64,000 nt of DNA from assembly GCA_001972305.1 (NCBI GenBank), contig BDDD01001627.1, positions 67,908 through 131,907 on the forward strand, written 5' to 3'. A program made the translations under genes and the position numbers. How positions within the stretch are numbered: position 1 is the first letter of the stretch; each line of letters starts with the position of its first letter. The DNA comes from Cephalotus follicularis (lineage: Eukaryota; Streptophyta; Magnoliopsida; Oxalidales; Cephalotaceae). Below are positions 9,556 to 20,682 of the stretch, one piece after another. Under the pieces are notes generated by a model. It made no database searches. It was not told where the DNA came from and saw only the letters and a list, made by a program, of their open reading frames with translations.

Positions 9556-12500
9556 TTACTTTTTCTTCTTCGATTTGCTGGACAGTGACTGAGTATAAGC
9601 AGTTCCCTAAACAGCAAAAAGAACAGAAAAAGAATATATCAAAAACAGATCTTTAAATATTGAATTTTTTTAAATGAACCAGTTGAGGTCAGAATCTCAT
9701 TCCACACCTTTCCCACAGGGGAAACAAGAAAATAAATACATAGATAAATAAATTAACTACCATTAAATCAACACGACAACAAGCTGAAGGAATGATATCA
9801 TAAACCACACACCTGAAGCCACTCATCCATTGAGGCATCTGTACTTCCAGTTCCAACTTCCACCTTTGGTGCCCTCTTGGGTTTCTGATAAGAATGGAAC
9901 ACAGGGCATTGAGTATATATGTAGTCTTGATAAGAACCTACGGTATCCTTGCTCTAATAAATATACCATGTTAGAAGAATGAAAACAGATTTTTCTCAAG
10001 CAGGTGAGCTATAGGACTAACCAGCAAAACAAAAAGGTACTTGATTCCCCACCCCCAACAAACTAAACATAAATAGTGAGATTAACATAAGTGCTAACCT
10101 GATAAATGTGCATATATGTGTCTATTCATACCTATCCCTATTTATGTGTGGGCATGCAATGCATGCAGATGTCATATAAGTAATAATAGATACTGAAATT
10201 TGTTTCATGATAAGTTTACTGGAACTTAAACATATGATATTTCTTCAAATACTTATCCACTTATCATACCTTGGAAAGGTTCTTTATCTGATTTTGAATC
10301 CACAAACCAAGGAGGACAAGAAGGGCAATCCCGAGGGTAACAAGAAATACGGACTCAATGCTCAAGAAACCACCAACCTCAACAACTTCGATTGTACCGT
10401 TATAAAAGGTGCTCTGATATGGATGCTGGTCTATCTCATAAATAACTGTCCCCACAAGATCAAAAGTTCCAGGCTGCAAAAAAAGAACTAAAATGGTAAG
10501 CGCTTCTACAATGTTATTCTTTTTCCAATTTTTTTTTTATGTAATTCAAAGTTTCTTAACAAAAATTGCAATTAAATTCAGGGGTGAGATTAGGATCCGA
10601 TATCAAACAGAACTCACAAAGAGATGTCTGTACCTGCAAGTATTTGCTGACAGCAAATATGTAGGGGAAAGTAGCCTGAGCAGAAGCCGGCAAAGTTGCA
10701 TTATTAAAGGCCTGACATATTAAAACCCAACTCAAACAGATCAGAAGAATCCAGAAGAAATTTGTAACTAAAAGCATGGTGGTAAACACAAAAATATAGA
10801 AAACATGAATAAAATAGTTTCTAGTGATTTAGAGTCACTAAAGCTAAGCTCTTTTTTTGCAGGATGAGTGAGGAAATACAACTCTACAAAGAAGACAATA
10901 TTTTCACAACAAATATAAGTACAGAAACTCCAAAGCAATGTAAACCTATGATAGCATCACATGATAAGTATTGGCTCCTTGAGAACTTATATCTAACACC
11001 ATTGCAGACCTTGCCTTCCTCACAAGATGCAAACAGAGATAGAAATATCGCATGAGAATAGACACAAAATCAGTCATAGCAGAGACATAATCTTTTACAC
11101 TAGCACTCCAACTACATATCCTATATGTATTCTCAAATGAGTAGGTATTAAGGTCAGAGAGCCAACAGTAAATTTTTTTTCACCATGACTCAATATTGAT
11201 AATAAAATATTGCTGTAAAACCACTGAAAACAAGTGAAAACCAATAAGCCAAGATCTGAATGTGGATTATTTGAACTTATACAACATGTCACAGAAAATT
11301 ATCAAGAACTATTATGTTGCCACTAATAATTTTCTGGGCTTCAAATTCATATTTCAGTATTCAATGCTCAATTTTCAGCTTTATCAAACCACCCATAGAT
11401 GATATCAAATTACCCACTATCAACATTGTTTGATACCTATTATAACTTAAGTTAACAGATACTGACAAGTCAACTGTCACAGGTCGTAAATAAAGAAAAT
11501 GTCATAATTAAATCGCAAAAATTGACTGCTTGAGGCAGCAAGATAGATACAAGAAGCCAAGCATTTTGGTAAATACAAAAAGAGAGGAGAAAAATAGGTT
11601 ACAGCAATGCTCAGAAGTCAAATTATAAGTTGTTAAAGAGCAAAAATCATAAAAAACCATCCACCATTTATTTTTCAGTTAAAGCATACAACAATCCAAA
11701 ATACCGATATTAACTAACAACCGCAACAGGGTTCAATAATTTTCTAGGTCCCTGTGGTGGTCACCCACCACATCTAGGTAAGTAATCTGCAATTACCTGT
11801 GCAGTGAGATTTTGAACCAGCATTTTGTGATCAAAAGGAAGGTGAACACTGGCCTTAATTGCAATGACATTCACACTCGACTCACCTATAATTTCAAATA
11901 CACGTAAGTAACAATCGGGATTTACATACCCACAAAATGGAAACACAGTGGTGCATCAAAGAAGCGGGAGTTCAAAGATAAACCAGTGAAAGAACTAATA
12001 TCCCTACCTAAATACTAACAAACACAAATTTTCTTACCATCATTTTTCAACCCAACAAGCAGTTCAGTCTCTTCTCCGGCTGGCACCACTGCAAGAAAGA
12101 TATTAACAAAAGATATAAATCAAATGAAACACCTTGATTTTAGAAGATTATACAGAAAAAGATAGTTCTACATTAAAATATGGCGACAACGCAAGGAAAG
12201 GCTTACAACGTGCACTATTTTTGGGGAAGACACAAACTGTATCAATGCCTGGAGCTGCGCTAAAAGTCCCATCACCGAAATCCAGAGGATCCTCACCAAT
12301 GATCCCAAGATCACCACCTTCTTCAGAGGCGGTGTCCACTTCTGACTCCACTTCTGATTCCGATTGACACCTAACAACTACAACGTAATACAGCTATCAA
12401 TTCAATCATATTTGCACAAAAATTACCCCATACAAGAACATAATGACACTTGACCAATATGCCATAATCACAAAAGCTAAAATTCAAAACTAGTCCACCA

Positions 12501-13176
12501 GATATGCAAGGTCAATATCAATACAACTAGAGTTGCAGTAACAAACCACATATCAACCGACTTGATCAATATTTTAATTGGCAATTGAAGATTAATTTGA
12601 TAGTCATTTTTTTAATAAAAACTCTCAGCTTTCAAAAAAAAAAAACCTTTAAAGTGAATGCAAATAAATTCCAAAATCGCTTTCAAATTCCCTTCTTTTC
12701 TTCTTTTTGAAAACAAAAAGCTCACTGCATGCAACAATTTTCCTAGTCAACAAATAAAATGAATCCACATTACTAATAAAACCAATTTAAAATGAATAAA
12801 TCCATAATATTTAAGAGCTCAAATAAAGCAAAAATCAAATAGAATCAGATCTCATTTCAACAGATCAAAACAAAAGCACGAGTAACAGCTAATTAATCAT
12901 ATTAATCATGAGATTTGAAGCTGATAAATAAAATAAAAGCGCAAAAACAAGGATCAGATAGATAGGAATCTCTCTCTCTCTCTCTCTCTCTACATATATA
13001 CATGCATGCATGTGAGTGAAGGAGTGCATATACGAATTGAATAGTAGATGAGAGTGTATGTATAGATCTAGATCTAAAAAAATGTTGAGAGAGAAGGGGA
13101 TGAGACCTTGGAGAAGCGGACATGAGAGGAGTAAGAGCGCGAAGAAGAAAACCCTAAGTTGCTCTTTCAACGCCAT
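9556..13176 (-). CDS. Translocon-associated protein subunit alpha (TRAP-alpha / SSR1), 8 exons
   Basis: TRAP-alpha is a single-pass ER membrane protein that works beside the Sec61 channel during import of secretory proteins. Exons: 13107-13176, 12210-12377, 12038-12088, 11797-11885, 10634-10711, 10270-10473, 9813-9884, 9556-9606. All introns are GT-AG and the 783 bases give 260 residues. Residues 1-28 form a signal peptide (MALKEQLRVFFFALLLL...). An acidic luminal start follows (SESEVESEVDTASEEGGD), then conserved family blocks (DTVCVFPKNSA, NVIAIKASVHLPFDH, ATFPYIFAVSKYLQ, EIDQHPYQSTFYNGTIEVVE). Possible N-glycosylation sites are NLT, NAT and NGT. The transmembrane helix is near residues 193-211 and the cytosolic tail ends KSKKKK. 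Length matches plant homologues. The gene looks intact. The ATG was chosen because it opens the signal peptide. Confidence 0.96.
12969..12991. repeat. (TC)11 microsatellite in TRAP-alpha intron 1
   Basis: A perfect dinucleotide run inside the 729-bp first intron, read as (GA)n on the coding strand, far from either splice site. Confidence 0.9.
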
Positions 13177-13430
13177 TTTTTGAGAGAGAAAGAGCAGAGA
13201 GAGATTCGATACTCTGTTTATTAAGTTTTTTGACTTTTTTGACGCCAGCAGGAGACCAAGCTTCCTTTTTTTTTTAATGGAGCGTCTTTAATTAAAGTAT
13301 TTATTATTTATTGTATTTGGATTATGGAAAATGGAAAATGGTTTCCGTTTGACTTTAGAAAACTTTGAGCTATACGACACCGTTTTTCAGTTCATACCTC
13401 ATTTTGACATCTTTTTCTTCAAAATTTACC
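13177..13430 (-). promoter_or_regulatory. Probable 5' UTR and proximal promoter of the TRAP-alpha gene
   Basis: Immediately upstream of the start codon the coding strand is CT-rich (CTCTCTGCTCTTTCTCTC), as is common in plant leaders. No clear TATA box was recognised. Only about 250 bases separate the start codon from decayed copia sequence, so the regulatory region is short or overlaps the element. Confidence 0.4.
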
Positions 13431-13633
13431 TGCTATCGTAAAATTGTAAACAAATGAATAGTGAATTATTATTCCAATAACCAAACAATATTCTAATAAC
13501 CCCTAAACTCCTATAAATATGAATGTATTGTTAAGAAAAAATGAAGCAATTCATAATAAGAAATCTTTTATTCTCTCTTAATCTCTTTGTAGTGCAATCT
13601 TCTTTTGTGACTTAACCTCTTAAGTTTATAACA
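13430..13633 (+). repeat. Probable 5' LTR remnant with TATA box and primer-site region
   Basis: A TATA-like box (CTATAAATATG, about 13510-13520), a pyrimidine-rich stretch (TTTTATTCTCTCTTAATC) and an end at TTTATAACA have the same layout as the 3' LTR at 23922-24243. The sequence after it (CGTTATCAGTACGAG, about 13634-13648) is the junction expected at a copia primer site. I could not fix the left end and found no target duplication. Confidence 0.5.
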
Positions 13634-14407
13634 CGTTATCAGTACGAGACTCTATCCAACTGAGATTTGAGGTAATTTAAATTAGTTTCTCACATATATA
13701 TGTACATATATATACATGCATATATATATATATAGAGAGAGAGAGATTAACGGTTTCATCGATTGGTCGGAGTACCGCCTATGTGTGGAAACGAATATTA
13801 TATATATAATAAAGTTTTGCGATTTCATTGTTTATACGGAGTACCGACGGCGTATGAAAACGTATGTCTCTATTATTACTTTAGCATATTACTTATATGT
13901 GCTGATCACCGTATACGTAGTGTGAAACATTGTTGTGATTTATTGATCTTGAGATACCATTTGTCTACTGGAATTGCCCGAGACTTAGTGGGAACTTATA
14001 TATTTAATATCTAACGGTATCACCTTACGATGTATAGGTGAGAACCCGTTTACTATTTTATATATTTATATTATTTGCTTTATGATCAATTTTAGTTATT
14101 GCAATTATATAAAATTTGATCCATTTAATAATGTAAGTAAGGATATTATCATATATCTATATATATTTATTATTACAAACCGTTATCATCACTTGAGGTG
14201 GTGACTTAGTAGTAGGAAGCCGCTCGTTCATACATGAGGTCCGATGTTGGAGTCTCGGCAAGCCTCATTATGCTCAAGTGGTCTCATGAAAGTGAGCATG
14301 ACCTATGATTACACCAATGAGTCCCCAAATTTTTTTTATTGCAGTAAATTTTATTTATTTACTATGCTTAAATGACATTTATTTTTATCTTTTGATTCAG
14401 TATAAAA
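13634..14407 (+). other. Copia leader with microsatellite and SINE-like segment
   Basis: No gene is seen. Short TA and GA runs occupy about 13690-13746. A segment at about 14196-14345 looks tRNA-derived: GGTGGTGACTTAGTAGTAGG resembles a Pol III A box and GATGTTGGAGTCTCGG a B box, and it ends in a T-rich tail. Two near-identical reading phrases (GATTGGTCGGAGTACCG and TTTATACGGAGTACCG) recur at 13762 and 13830. Confidence 0.4.
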
Positions 14408-15646
14408 ATGGTAATCATTAAAAATTGAAAATTCATTGTTCTTGATATTTCTGGAAAGAATTATCTATCATGGGTACTTGATGTGAAACTGCATTTGAGT
14501 GCTAAGAAATTAAGGCACACAAATAATGAAGATAATGCAGCATCAAATGAAGAACGCGTCACTGCGCTGATTTTTCTAAGGCATCATATTGATGATGGCC
14601 TGAAATATGAATATTTAACTGTTGAAAATCCACTTGAACTGTGGCAAAACCTAAATGATAGGTTTGAGCATTTGAAAGCTGTTGTACTACCAAAGGCATT
14701 GAATGATTGGTCACATGTACGATTTCAAGATTTTAATATAGTTTCGGAATATAATTCCACGTTGTTCAAAATTGTATCACAATTAAAGATTGTGGTAAAG
14801 TTATCACCGAGGATATGTTGCTGGATAAAACATATCGAACATTTCATGCATCCAATATGTTACTGCAACAACAGTATAGGTTGCACGGGTTCAAGAAATA
14901 TCGTGAACTAATTGGATCTCTTCTTATTGCGGAGCAAAATAATGAATTACTCCTGCAAAATTATGAAAGTCGTCCAACTGGTTCAGCCCCATTACCAGAG
15001 GTAAATGCAACTTCTTCCCATTTTGGAAGACGAGGAAGAGGGCGTGGAAGAGGATGTGGCAGTGGAAGAAATATCGTGAACTAATTGGATCTCTTCTTAT
15101 TGCGGAGCAAAATAATGAATTACTCTTGCAAAACCATGAAAGTCGTCTAACTGGTTCAGCCCCATTACCAGAGGTAAATGCAACTTCTTCCCATTTTGGA
15201 AGACGAGGAAGAGGGCGTGGACGAGGACGTGGAAAAGGATGTGGCAGTGGAAGAAATCAAAATTTCTTAGGGCCATATAATAATAATAGCATGAAATGAC
15301 AAAATCCTAATACAAAACAACGTCAAAAGTGGCGCAATCCTGGACAATCCAGCAATGCTAGACAAGCCCAAAGTAAAAAGGGAAATTGCAACCGATGTGG
15401 TATGGAAGGTCATTGGTACCGTGCTTATCGCACATCGAAGCATTGGGTCGACTTATGTCAAGCTTCTCTAAAAGAGAAACACAAACGAATTGAAACAAAT
15501 TTTATAGGTCATTGTGACCCTTTGGAAACTAAGCAATCAGACTTTGGTTCAATTGGTATAACCCATTTGGACATTGCTGATTTCGTAACTGATCCAAACG
15601 AGAAAATGAATCAAGTGATTGTCGATGAAGACTTCCATCTCGGTTG
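14408..15646 (+). pseudogene. gag: Copia gag (UBN2-type) with an internal 173-bp duplication
   Basis: From ATG 14408 the frame has a TGA seven codons in, then continues as a typical plant copia Gag (LDISGKNYLSWVLDVKLHL; FLRHHIDDGLKYEYLTVENP; LWQNLNDRFEHLK). The reading changes frame near 14790. A C-terminal block with an RG-rich segment (GRRGRGRGRG) occurs twice because of a tandem duplication (14893-15240). A single zinc-knuckle-like segment (CNRCGMEGHWYRAYR, last Cys replaced) lies near 15390. The gene is broken by stops and shifts. Confidence 0.85.
14893..15246 (+). repeat. 173-bp tandem duplication inside copia gag
   Basis: Two copies begin at the AAGAAATATCG at 14893 and 15066. The unit ends in GGAAGAAAT, and the same AAGAAAT stands at the start, so the junction shows 7 bp of microhomology. 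The length is not a multiple of three and throws the first copy out of frame. The second copy differs by a few bases and by a short GGACGTGGAAAA extension. Confidence 0.9.
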
Positions 15647-15915
15647 ATGTTATGTGCTATTATTTTAATGTTTATCACTTTTTGAATAAAGTACTTATGA
15701 AGTTAAATATAACATAGTTATATTTATTAACATGTGTTTTCTTATCTATAGATCATCATACAGCGGATATTGGAGATATATGCATAACTGACAGTGCAAC
15801 AACACACACAATTCTCCAGAGTGAAAAATATTTTTCATATTTAACAATAGCAAAGGCTAACGTTGGAACAATTTCTGGTACATTAAACCTAATTGAAGGT
15901 TCTGGGATGGCCAAC
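15647..15915 (+). pseudogene. pol: Copia protease fragment
   Basis: After a short AT-rich gap the frame reads ICITDSATTHTIL, the aspartic protease active-site block in the DSAT form used by this type of copia element. It continues (SYLTIAKANVGTISGT) to the point where the solo LTR was inserted at 15916. Confidence 0.8.
15911..15915 (+). repeat. Left target site duplication (ccaac)
   Basis: Pairs with ccagc at 18628-18632 on the other side of the solo LTR; one base differs. Confidence 0.75.
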
Positions 15916-18627
15916 TGTAATACCCCATCTGTCCGTGGTAATTTTCGGGCCTTTATTTTTTTGTTTTGGGTATGTGGACTACCCTTTTCTTTGGACTGTT
16001 TTGTGTGGGTTGGGCTGACTGATACCAGCCACAGCCTTTTTGGGTAATTGTTAGTATGTATGTTTATATGTGTAAGTAATTTATTGTATTTTATTTTATT
16101 TTCTTCTTTAAATCAGTTTTTAAAAACCAAAAGCTTTTTTTTATTTTAAAATCTTTTCTTTCTCTCCCTAATCCTTTTCTCTCCCATCTCTCACTCACTC
16201 TCTCCCGTAAGGTCTCTCTCTCCCGTCTCTTACTCACTCTCTCCCACAAGGTCTCTCACTCCCGCACGTCTCTCTCTCTTCCCCATATCTCTCCCCATTT
16301 CTCTCCCACGTCTCAGTCTCTCTCACTTTGTTGTTGTGTTTTAAACAATGGCCACCCTCTCACTTTCTCTATCTCCTTCGTCTCTCTCTCGCTCCTGGAC
16401 GCCATAGTCGCACAAGCTCCAGAGATTTTCTTGCATTGTCGCCATAGTTCTTCACCATTTTAGGTTTGTTCATGGTATTTTGGTTTGAAAAACTGGTTTG
16501 CTTTGATATGCTGGCTATTAAACTCATTTACCTCTCTTCCTTCTTCTCTCTCACCTGGATGAACAACCACTGCAAGTCCTGGGATTCTTGCGTTTCCTCC
16601 CACAATCCTGGATCATATTCAGGTTAGTCCTCTTGGTTTTGCTTGGATGATCCGTTTGCCATTTATCAACCCGCTATAGGTATGGGTTGTTAGACTATGT
16701 TTTCTCCTTGAGCCAGCCACCATTGACACTATTCCTCTGTTCCTTAATTCCTTCTAGCAGCCTTTGGTGACTTGTATAGGTTGTTAAATCTGACTTGATA
16801 AACTGATGGTTTATATTTTGTTTTAATCCAGTTAAACGTGCAAGGGCTAAAACCGTTCCTTTCCTTTAAGTATGATACCACCTGCATATCTCCTCTACTT
16901 TCGGTGTTCATTTCTTTTAGCAGTCTTTGGGCGATTATTTAAGTTGTTTAATCTGATGTTTGTTAACTGGTGGCTGAGGTTGAGATTAATCTGTTTATAT
17001 GTACAAGCTGTTAAAATTCAGTCCCTCTCCCTTATACATAGGAGCCATTGCACACTCCTCTGGTCCTTTGTTTTGGGTTGCATGCAGGCGTGTGTGCAGT
17101 GTTGATGTGTTGGTGTGTACTATATTGCTAAGTCATGTCCTTCCCAAAAATATTATGTTTTAAATCACCATTCCATCAACGCTCAAAGTAGCGCTGTAAG
17201 TGTCTCTGGTTTTGCATGTAAGTGTCGAGGCGCCCAGCAGTATATGTCATTGCCTTGATACAGAAATGGCGTGTTCACTGGTGCTGTTATGCCCAAAAGC
17301 GTCGACGCTACCTCTTTTGTAATAGCAAAGCATCGACGCCATTCCAATAAGAATTTCTTTCTTTTTAAAATGTCGTTAATTTATGATTTAATGCCACAAA
17401 TAGTTCGAGTCTTATAAGAATTATATTATTCTTTTTAGATAATTTTATCAACTGGGGTGCGGTCTAAAAGTCTACCGATTTATTCTTAAAGTTATATTTG
17501 TGGTCGCTTAAGGTACGGGTGTTTCTCCTTTTTGATTATCCTCCTATTGATTTTATTAGAGTAAAAATCTAGTATTATCTTGTGAACTAAGCATGAATAT
17601 TGTCGTACTGTCATCTCCTTTGAACTGTTTTGGCAACGTTAATGAGCATGATTTTTGAATGAATATATGTATCTATATTAGTTAAAGTATATACGAAATT
17701 GCTTTTAGGTATTATGATCATTGGTAAACGAATATAAGTTTGAAGAACTTTTGGTTTAAGTATGGAAACCATATTTGCATGAAATGATTTTTGATAAATC
17801 ATTATTTTTGAAATACTGAGAATATAACCACCTATGGGGGTACCATAGGCATGTTGTAGGCCTGGCACGAGAGCATAACACTATCTGTGGCAGTGTGATT
17901 AGTCAACAGCGTCTCTTTTGTTTGATATCCTATGGAGAGGATTTGGATCCGATTTTGATAGAGGTGTATGGTTAGGCCCTAGTATATGTTAGTCTGTGGG
18001 GGAATTGTTTGTGTAGTGTCGTACACAATCATTCCATGGTATGTGGACGTCCGGGCGTCCCTTACCTATATGTGTACCGTTACGTTTTGCTTGTGTGGTT
18101 TGGCGCATATACGAGGTTTGTTATTTATACATAAATATTGCATATCTCAGTATGAAATGTCAGTATTAAAGGTTTTGAGAAAATGATTTGTACGAAAGTG
18201 TTATATCTGTTTCCTGAAGGTTTGTGAACCCATATGCATATGTTTACCTTTGAAAGTTACTGATTTCGGTTTTATCAATTGTTTTGATATTCTATATCCG
18301 TACTGAGGTTTGCTCAGTCGCGTTTTGTTTTCCATGCGGTAGGTTATCAGGAGTACTAGGGGCAAGAGTGATGAGTGTTACACCCAAATATTGAGAGTTA
18401 GATGGATAGCCTCCTATTATTTTATTTCAGTTGATCCTTATGGCCTTGAGTAGACTTTGGAAAATGGTTAATGTTGAACAATAATTTAGTATTTTTGAAC
18501 CCATGTGTTTTGATGTTATTACTTGGATTTCAATAAAATTGGTAATTTTGGAATAAAGTTGTATCTTTTTTATATGATTTCTATAAGTTAGCTTGTGTGA
18601 CATCCCGACCTCGGTAGGGGTGTTACA
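15916..18627 (+). repeat. Solo chromovirus-type LTR (2712 bp)
   Basis: It begins TGTAATACCCC and ends GGTAGGGGTGTTACA, with a near-perfect 5-bp target duplication (ccaac/ccagc). Removing it with one duplication copy restores continuity of the copia frame. No internal element sequence or primer site is present, so it is a solo LTR left by LTR-LTR recombination. It contains a CT-rich leader (16150-16420) and palindromic GCGTCGACGC-type motifs near 17300 and 17332. Orientation follows the TGTAAT...TTACA ends. Reading frames inside it look incidental. Confidence 0.88.
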
Positions 18628-18632
18628 CCAGC
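18628..18632 (+). repeat. Right target site duplication (ccagc)
   Basis: Mirror of ccaac at 15911-15915. Confidence 0.75.
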
Positions 18633-19061
18633 TTTGTGTTATCAAATGGAATACAAATGCGCATCACAGATGCTTTATATTCGACAAAGTCTAGAAGAAA
18701 CTTGCTTAGTTTCAAAGATATTCGCCTTAATGATTATTATATTGAAACCACAAATGAAAATGGCAAAGAATATCTTTATATCACTGGTAATGCTTTCGGT
18801 CGAAAGCAAATATTGGAGAAACTGTCTGGGCTTTCTTTTGGGCTATACATTATTAAAATTAGAGCAATTGAATCTCATAATGTTGTGGATTCAAAAGTCA
18901 TAGACTTAAAAGGGTTCATGATTTGGCATGAACGGCTAGGCCACTCAGGTGTGACAATGATGCATCGAATCATTTAAAGTTCACATGGCCATCTACTTAA
19001 AAAGCAAAAAATGCTATTGAATAATGAGAACTATTGCGTTGCTTGTTCGCAAGGAAAACTC
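18633..19061 (+). pseudogene. pol: Copia protease end and GAG-pre-integrase domain
   Basis: The frame resumes from 15915 with FVLSNGIQMRITDALYS, then SRRNLLSFKDIRLNDYY. The pre-integrase block follows (MIWHERLGHSGVTMMHRII, a stop, then NYCVACSQGK), holding His and Cys residues of the HHCC zinc site. The reading ends at the start of the LTR fragment at 19062. The integrase core expected next is absent. Confidence 0.82.
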
Positions 19062-19345
19062 TGTAATTGTATAAATGCATGATTGTGTATATATAATTGA
19101 TATGTGTACGAATTGTAATTGTATGAATGCATGATTGTACATATATATATATACACGAGTATACAGAGGGATATGTATATTGCATATGGTATAAGGGTTC
19201 AATATTGAATTAAGAGGAGATGAATTCTTGCCTTCTCTCAATTCACAGGCTATGGGATGAATCTTAAAAAGTGTTTTGAACTGTTTTGGATATGGTTTTC
19301 ACTGAATTGTGAACTGTTTTGCAAAATGATATTTCTGCCAAAACC

Positions 19346-19482
19346 GTCGACGCTTTCTTCTTAACTGTCGACGCTTTTATGGGTTACACCAAACAGTCGA
19401 CGCCTTATGCTTTCAAACAAACCGTTGACGCTTTGTACTTATGTTTTCTAAAACTGTGGACGCTCAGGGCTAAGCATCGACA
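19346..19482 (+). repeat. Cluster of GTCGACGC motifs in LTR
   Basis: Starts at 19346, 19367, 19396, 19424 (GTTGACGC), 19456 (GTGGACGC) and about 19476 (ATCGACAC). Two related GCGTCGACGC / GCATCGACGC sites occur in the solo LTR at about 17300 and 17332. Each holds the palindrome GTCGAC or a one-base variant. Confidence 0.75.
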
Positions 19483-20159
19483 CTTAGTGCCTCGTTTTAG
19501 TTAAACTCAACTGTTTTTTGTGGTTTTGATCCGAAATGGGTTTCTATACAAATGGATTTCGTAGGAAGCCTCCATAAGGCTTTGTAACCTATGGAAATCC
19601 TTTTGTATCACATTTGATTTCTAAATCAATGTTCAAAGTGAAGTTTTAATGAAAGTTCTAAATAAAAGAGTTTTACGTAAATGGTTTCAAAGTTGTTTTC
19701 AGAAATGGTTGGGTTAGTTCCATTGGGATATCGGAACGCGGATATCTTAGTTGGATTTCCTCTCCATTGTTTTATGGATTTCAAAATGGTTAGGATAGTT
19801 TCATTGGAACATCTGGGCGCGGATACTTCCATTTGGACTTCATTTCCATTCATTATAACCTCGATAGTGACCGATCAAATGATATATGAAAATTGATTTC
19901 AAAGTGGATTATGGAAATGAAAATTGCCATTGAATATGAAAAATGATTTATGACTACAAAATTGATCTTATATGATTTGACGGATATGGATCCATGAGAT
20001 CCTTTACAAAATGGTCCCTATTATTTAAAAGCATACATGATTTTGGGTCACGACTACGTGATGGATTATTGATTGTATTGTATGAGACTAACGAAATAAC
20101 CCATTCCTGACTTTCATTTTCGTCGTGAATGTCATGAATGTTAGACCACAGTTTATACC

Positions 20160-20345
20160 ACATTGTGATCGCGGACCATACAAAAGAGCTTACCTCACCT
20201 TGTGGTTGACTATTCTGTACCCGGCTTACCTCACATTGTGATTGCGGACCATACAAAAGAGTTTACCTCACATTGTGATTGCGGACCATTAGGTACAGGA
20301 CTTATCTCACATCGTGGTGCGGGCCATACAAAAGAGCTTACCCCA
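20160..20345 (+). repeat. Diverged tandem repeat (TTACCTCACATTGTGATTGC...)
   Basis: Four units combine gcggaccatacaaaagagct, TTACCTCAC and TTGTG, with a period of roughly 50-70 bp, inside the LTR fragment. Confidence 0.65.
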
Positions 20346-20619
20346 CGTTGTTAGAGGACCAATATGAATTATGATACGACGCTGTGGTCAGGGTTACCTC
20401 ATTCCTCACACCTCCACGACACCAAAAGTGCGTCGAGGGTGGGATGGACCCTATGGACTGATTGTCCCTATGTTTGATATGGATTGTTATATGGATTGTC
20501 TACAGGACTATGGCCTTTGATGTAATTAGGACTAGCTAAATATACCCCGCTTAGGGACGGGTGGTATATTGAAGCTGTCCACGATTGCCATTTATACACA
20601 TGACATCACATGACATATT

Positions 20620-20620
<1 letters not shown>

Positions 20621-20682
<62 letters not shown>
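20621..20682. repeat. Compound microsatellite (AC)22(AT)9
   Basis: A perfect AC run to about 20664 continues directly into AT to 20682. It lies inside the LTR fragment. Confidence 0.95.

Noticed and set aside
15916..18627. Short reading frames inside the solo LTR
   Set aside because: They fall in an LTR with clear ends and target duplication, and show no domain.
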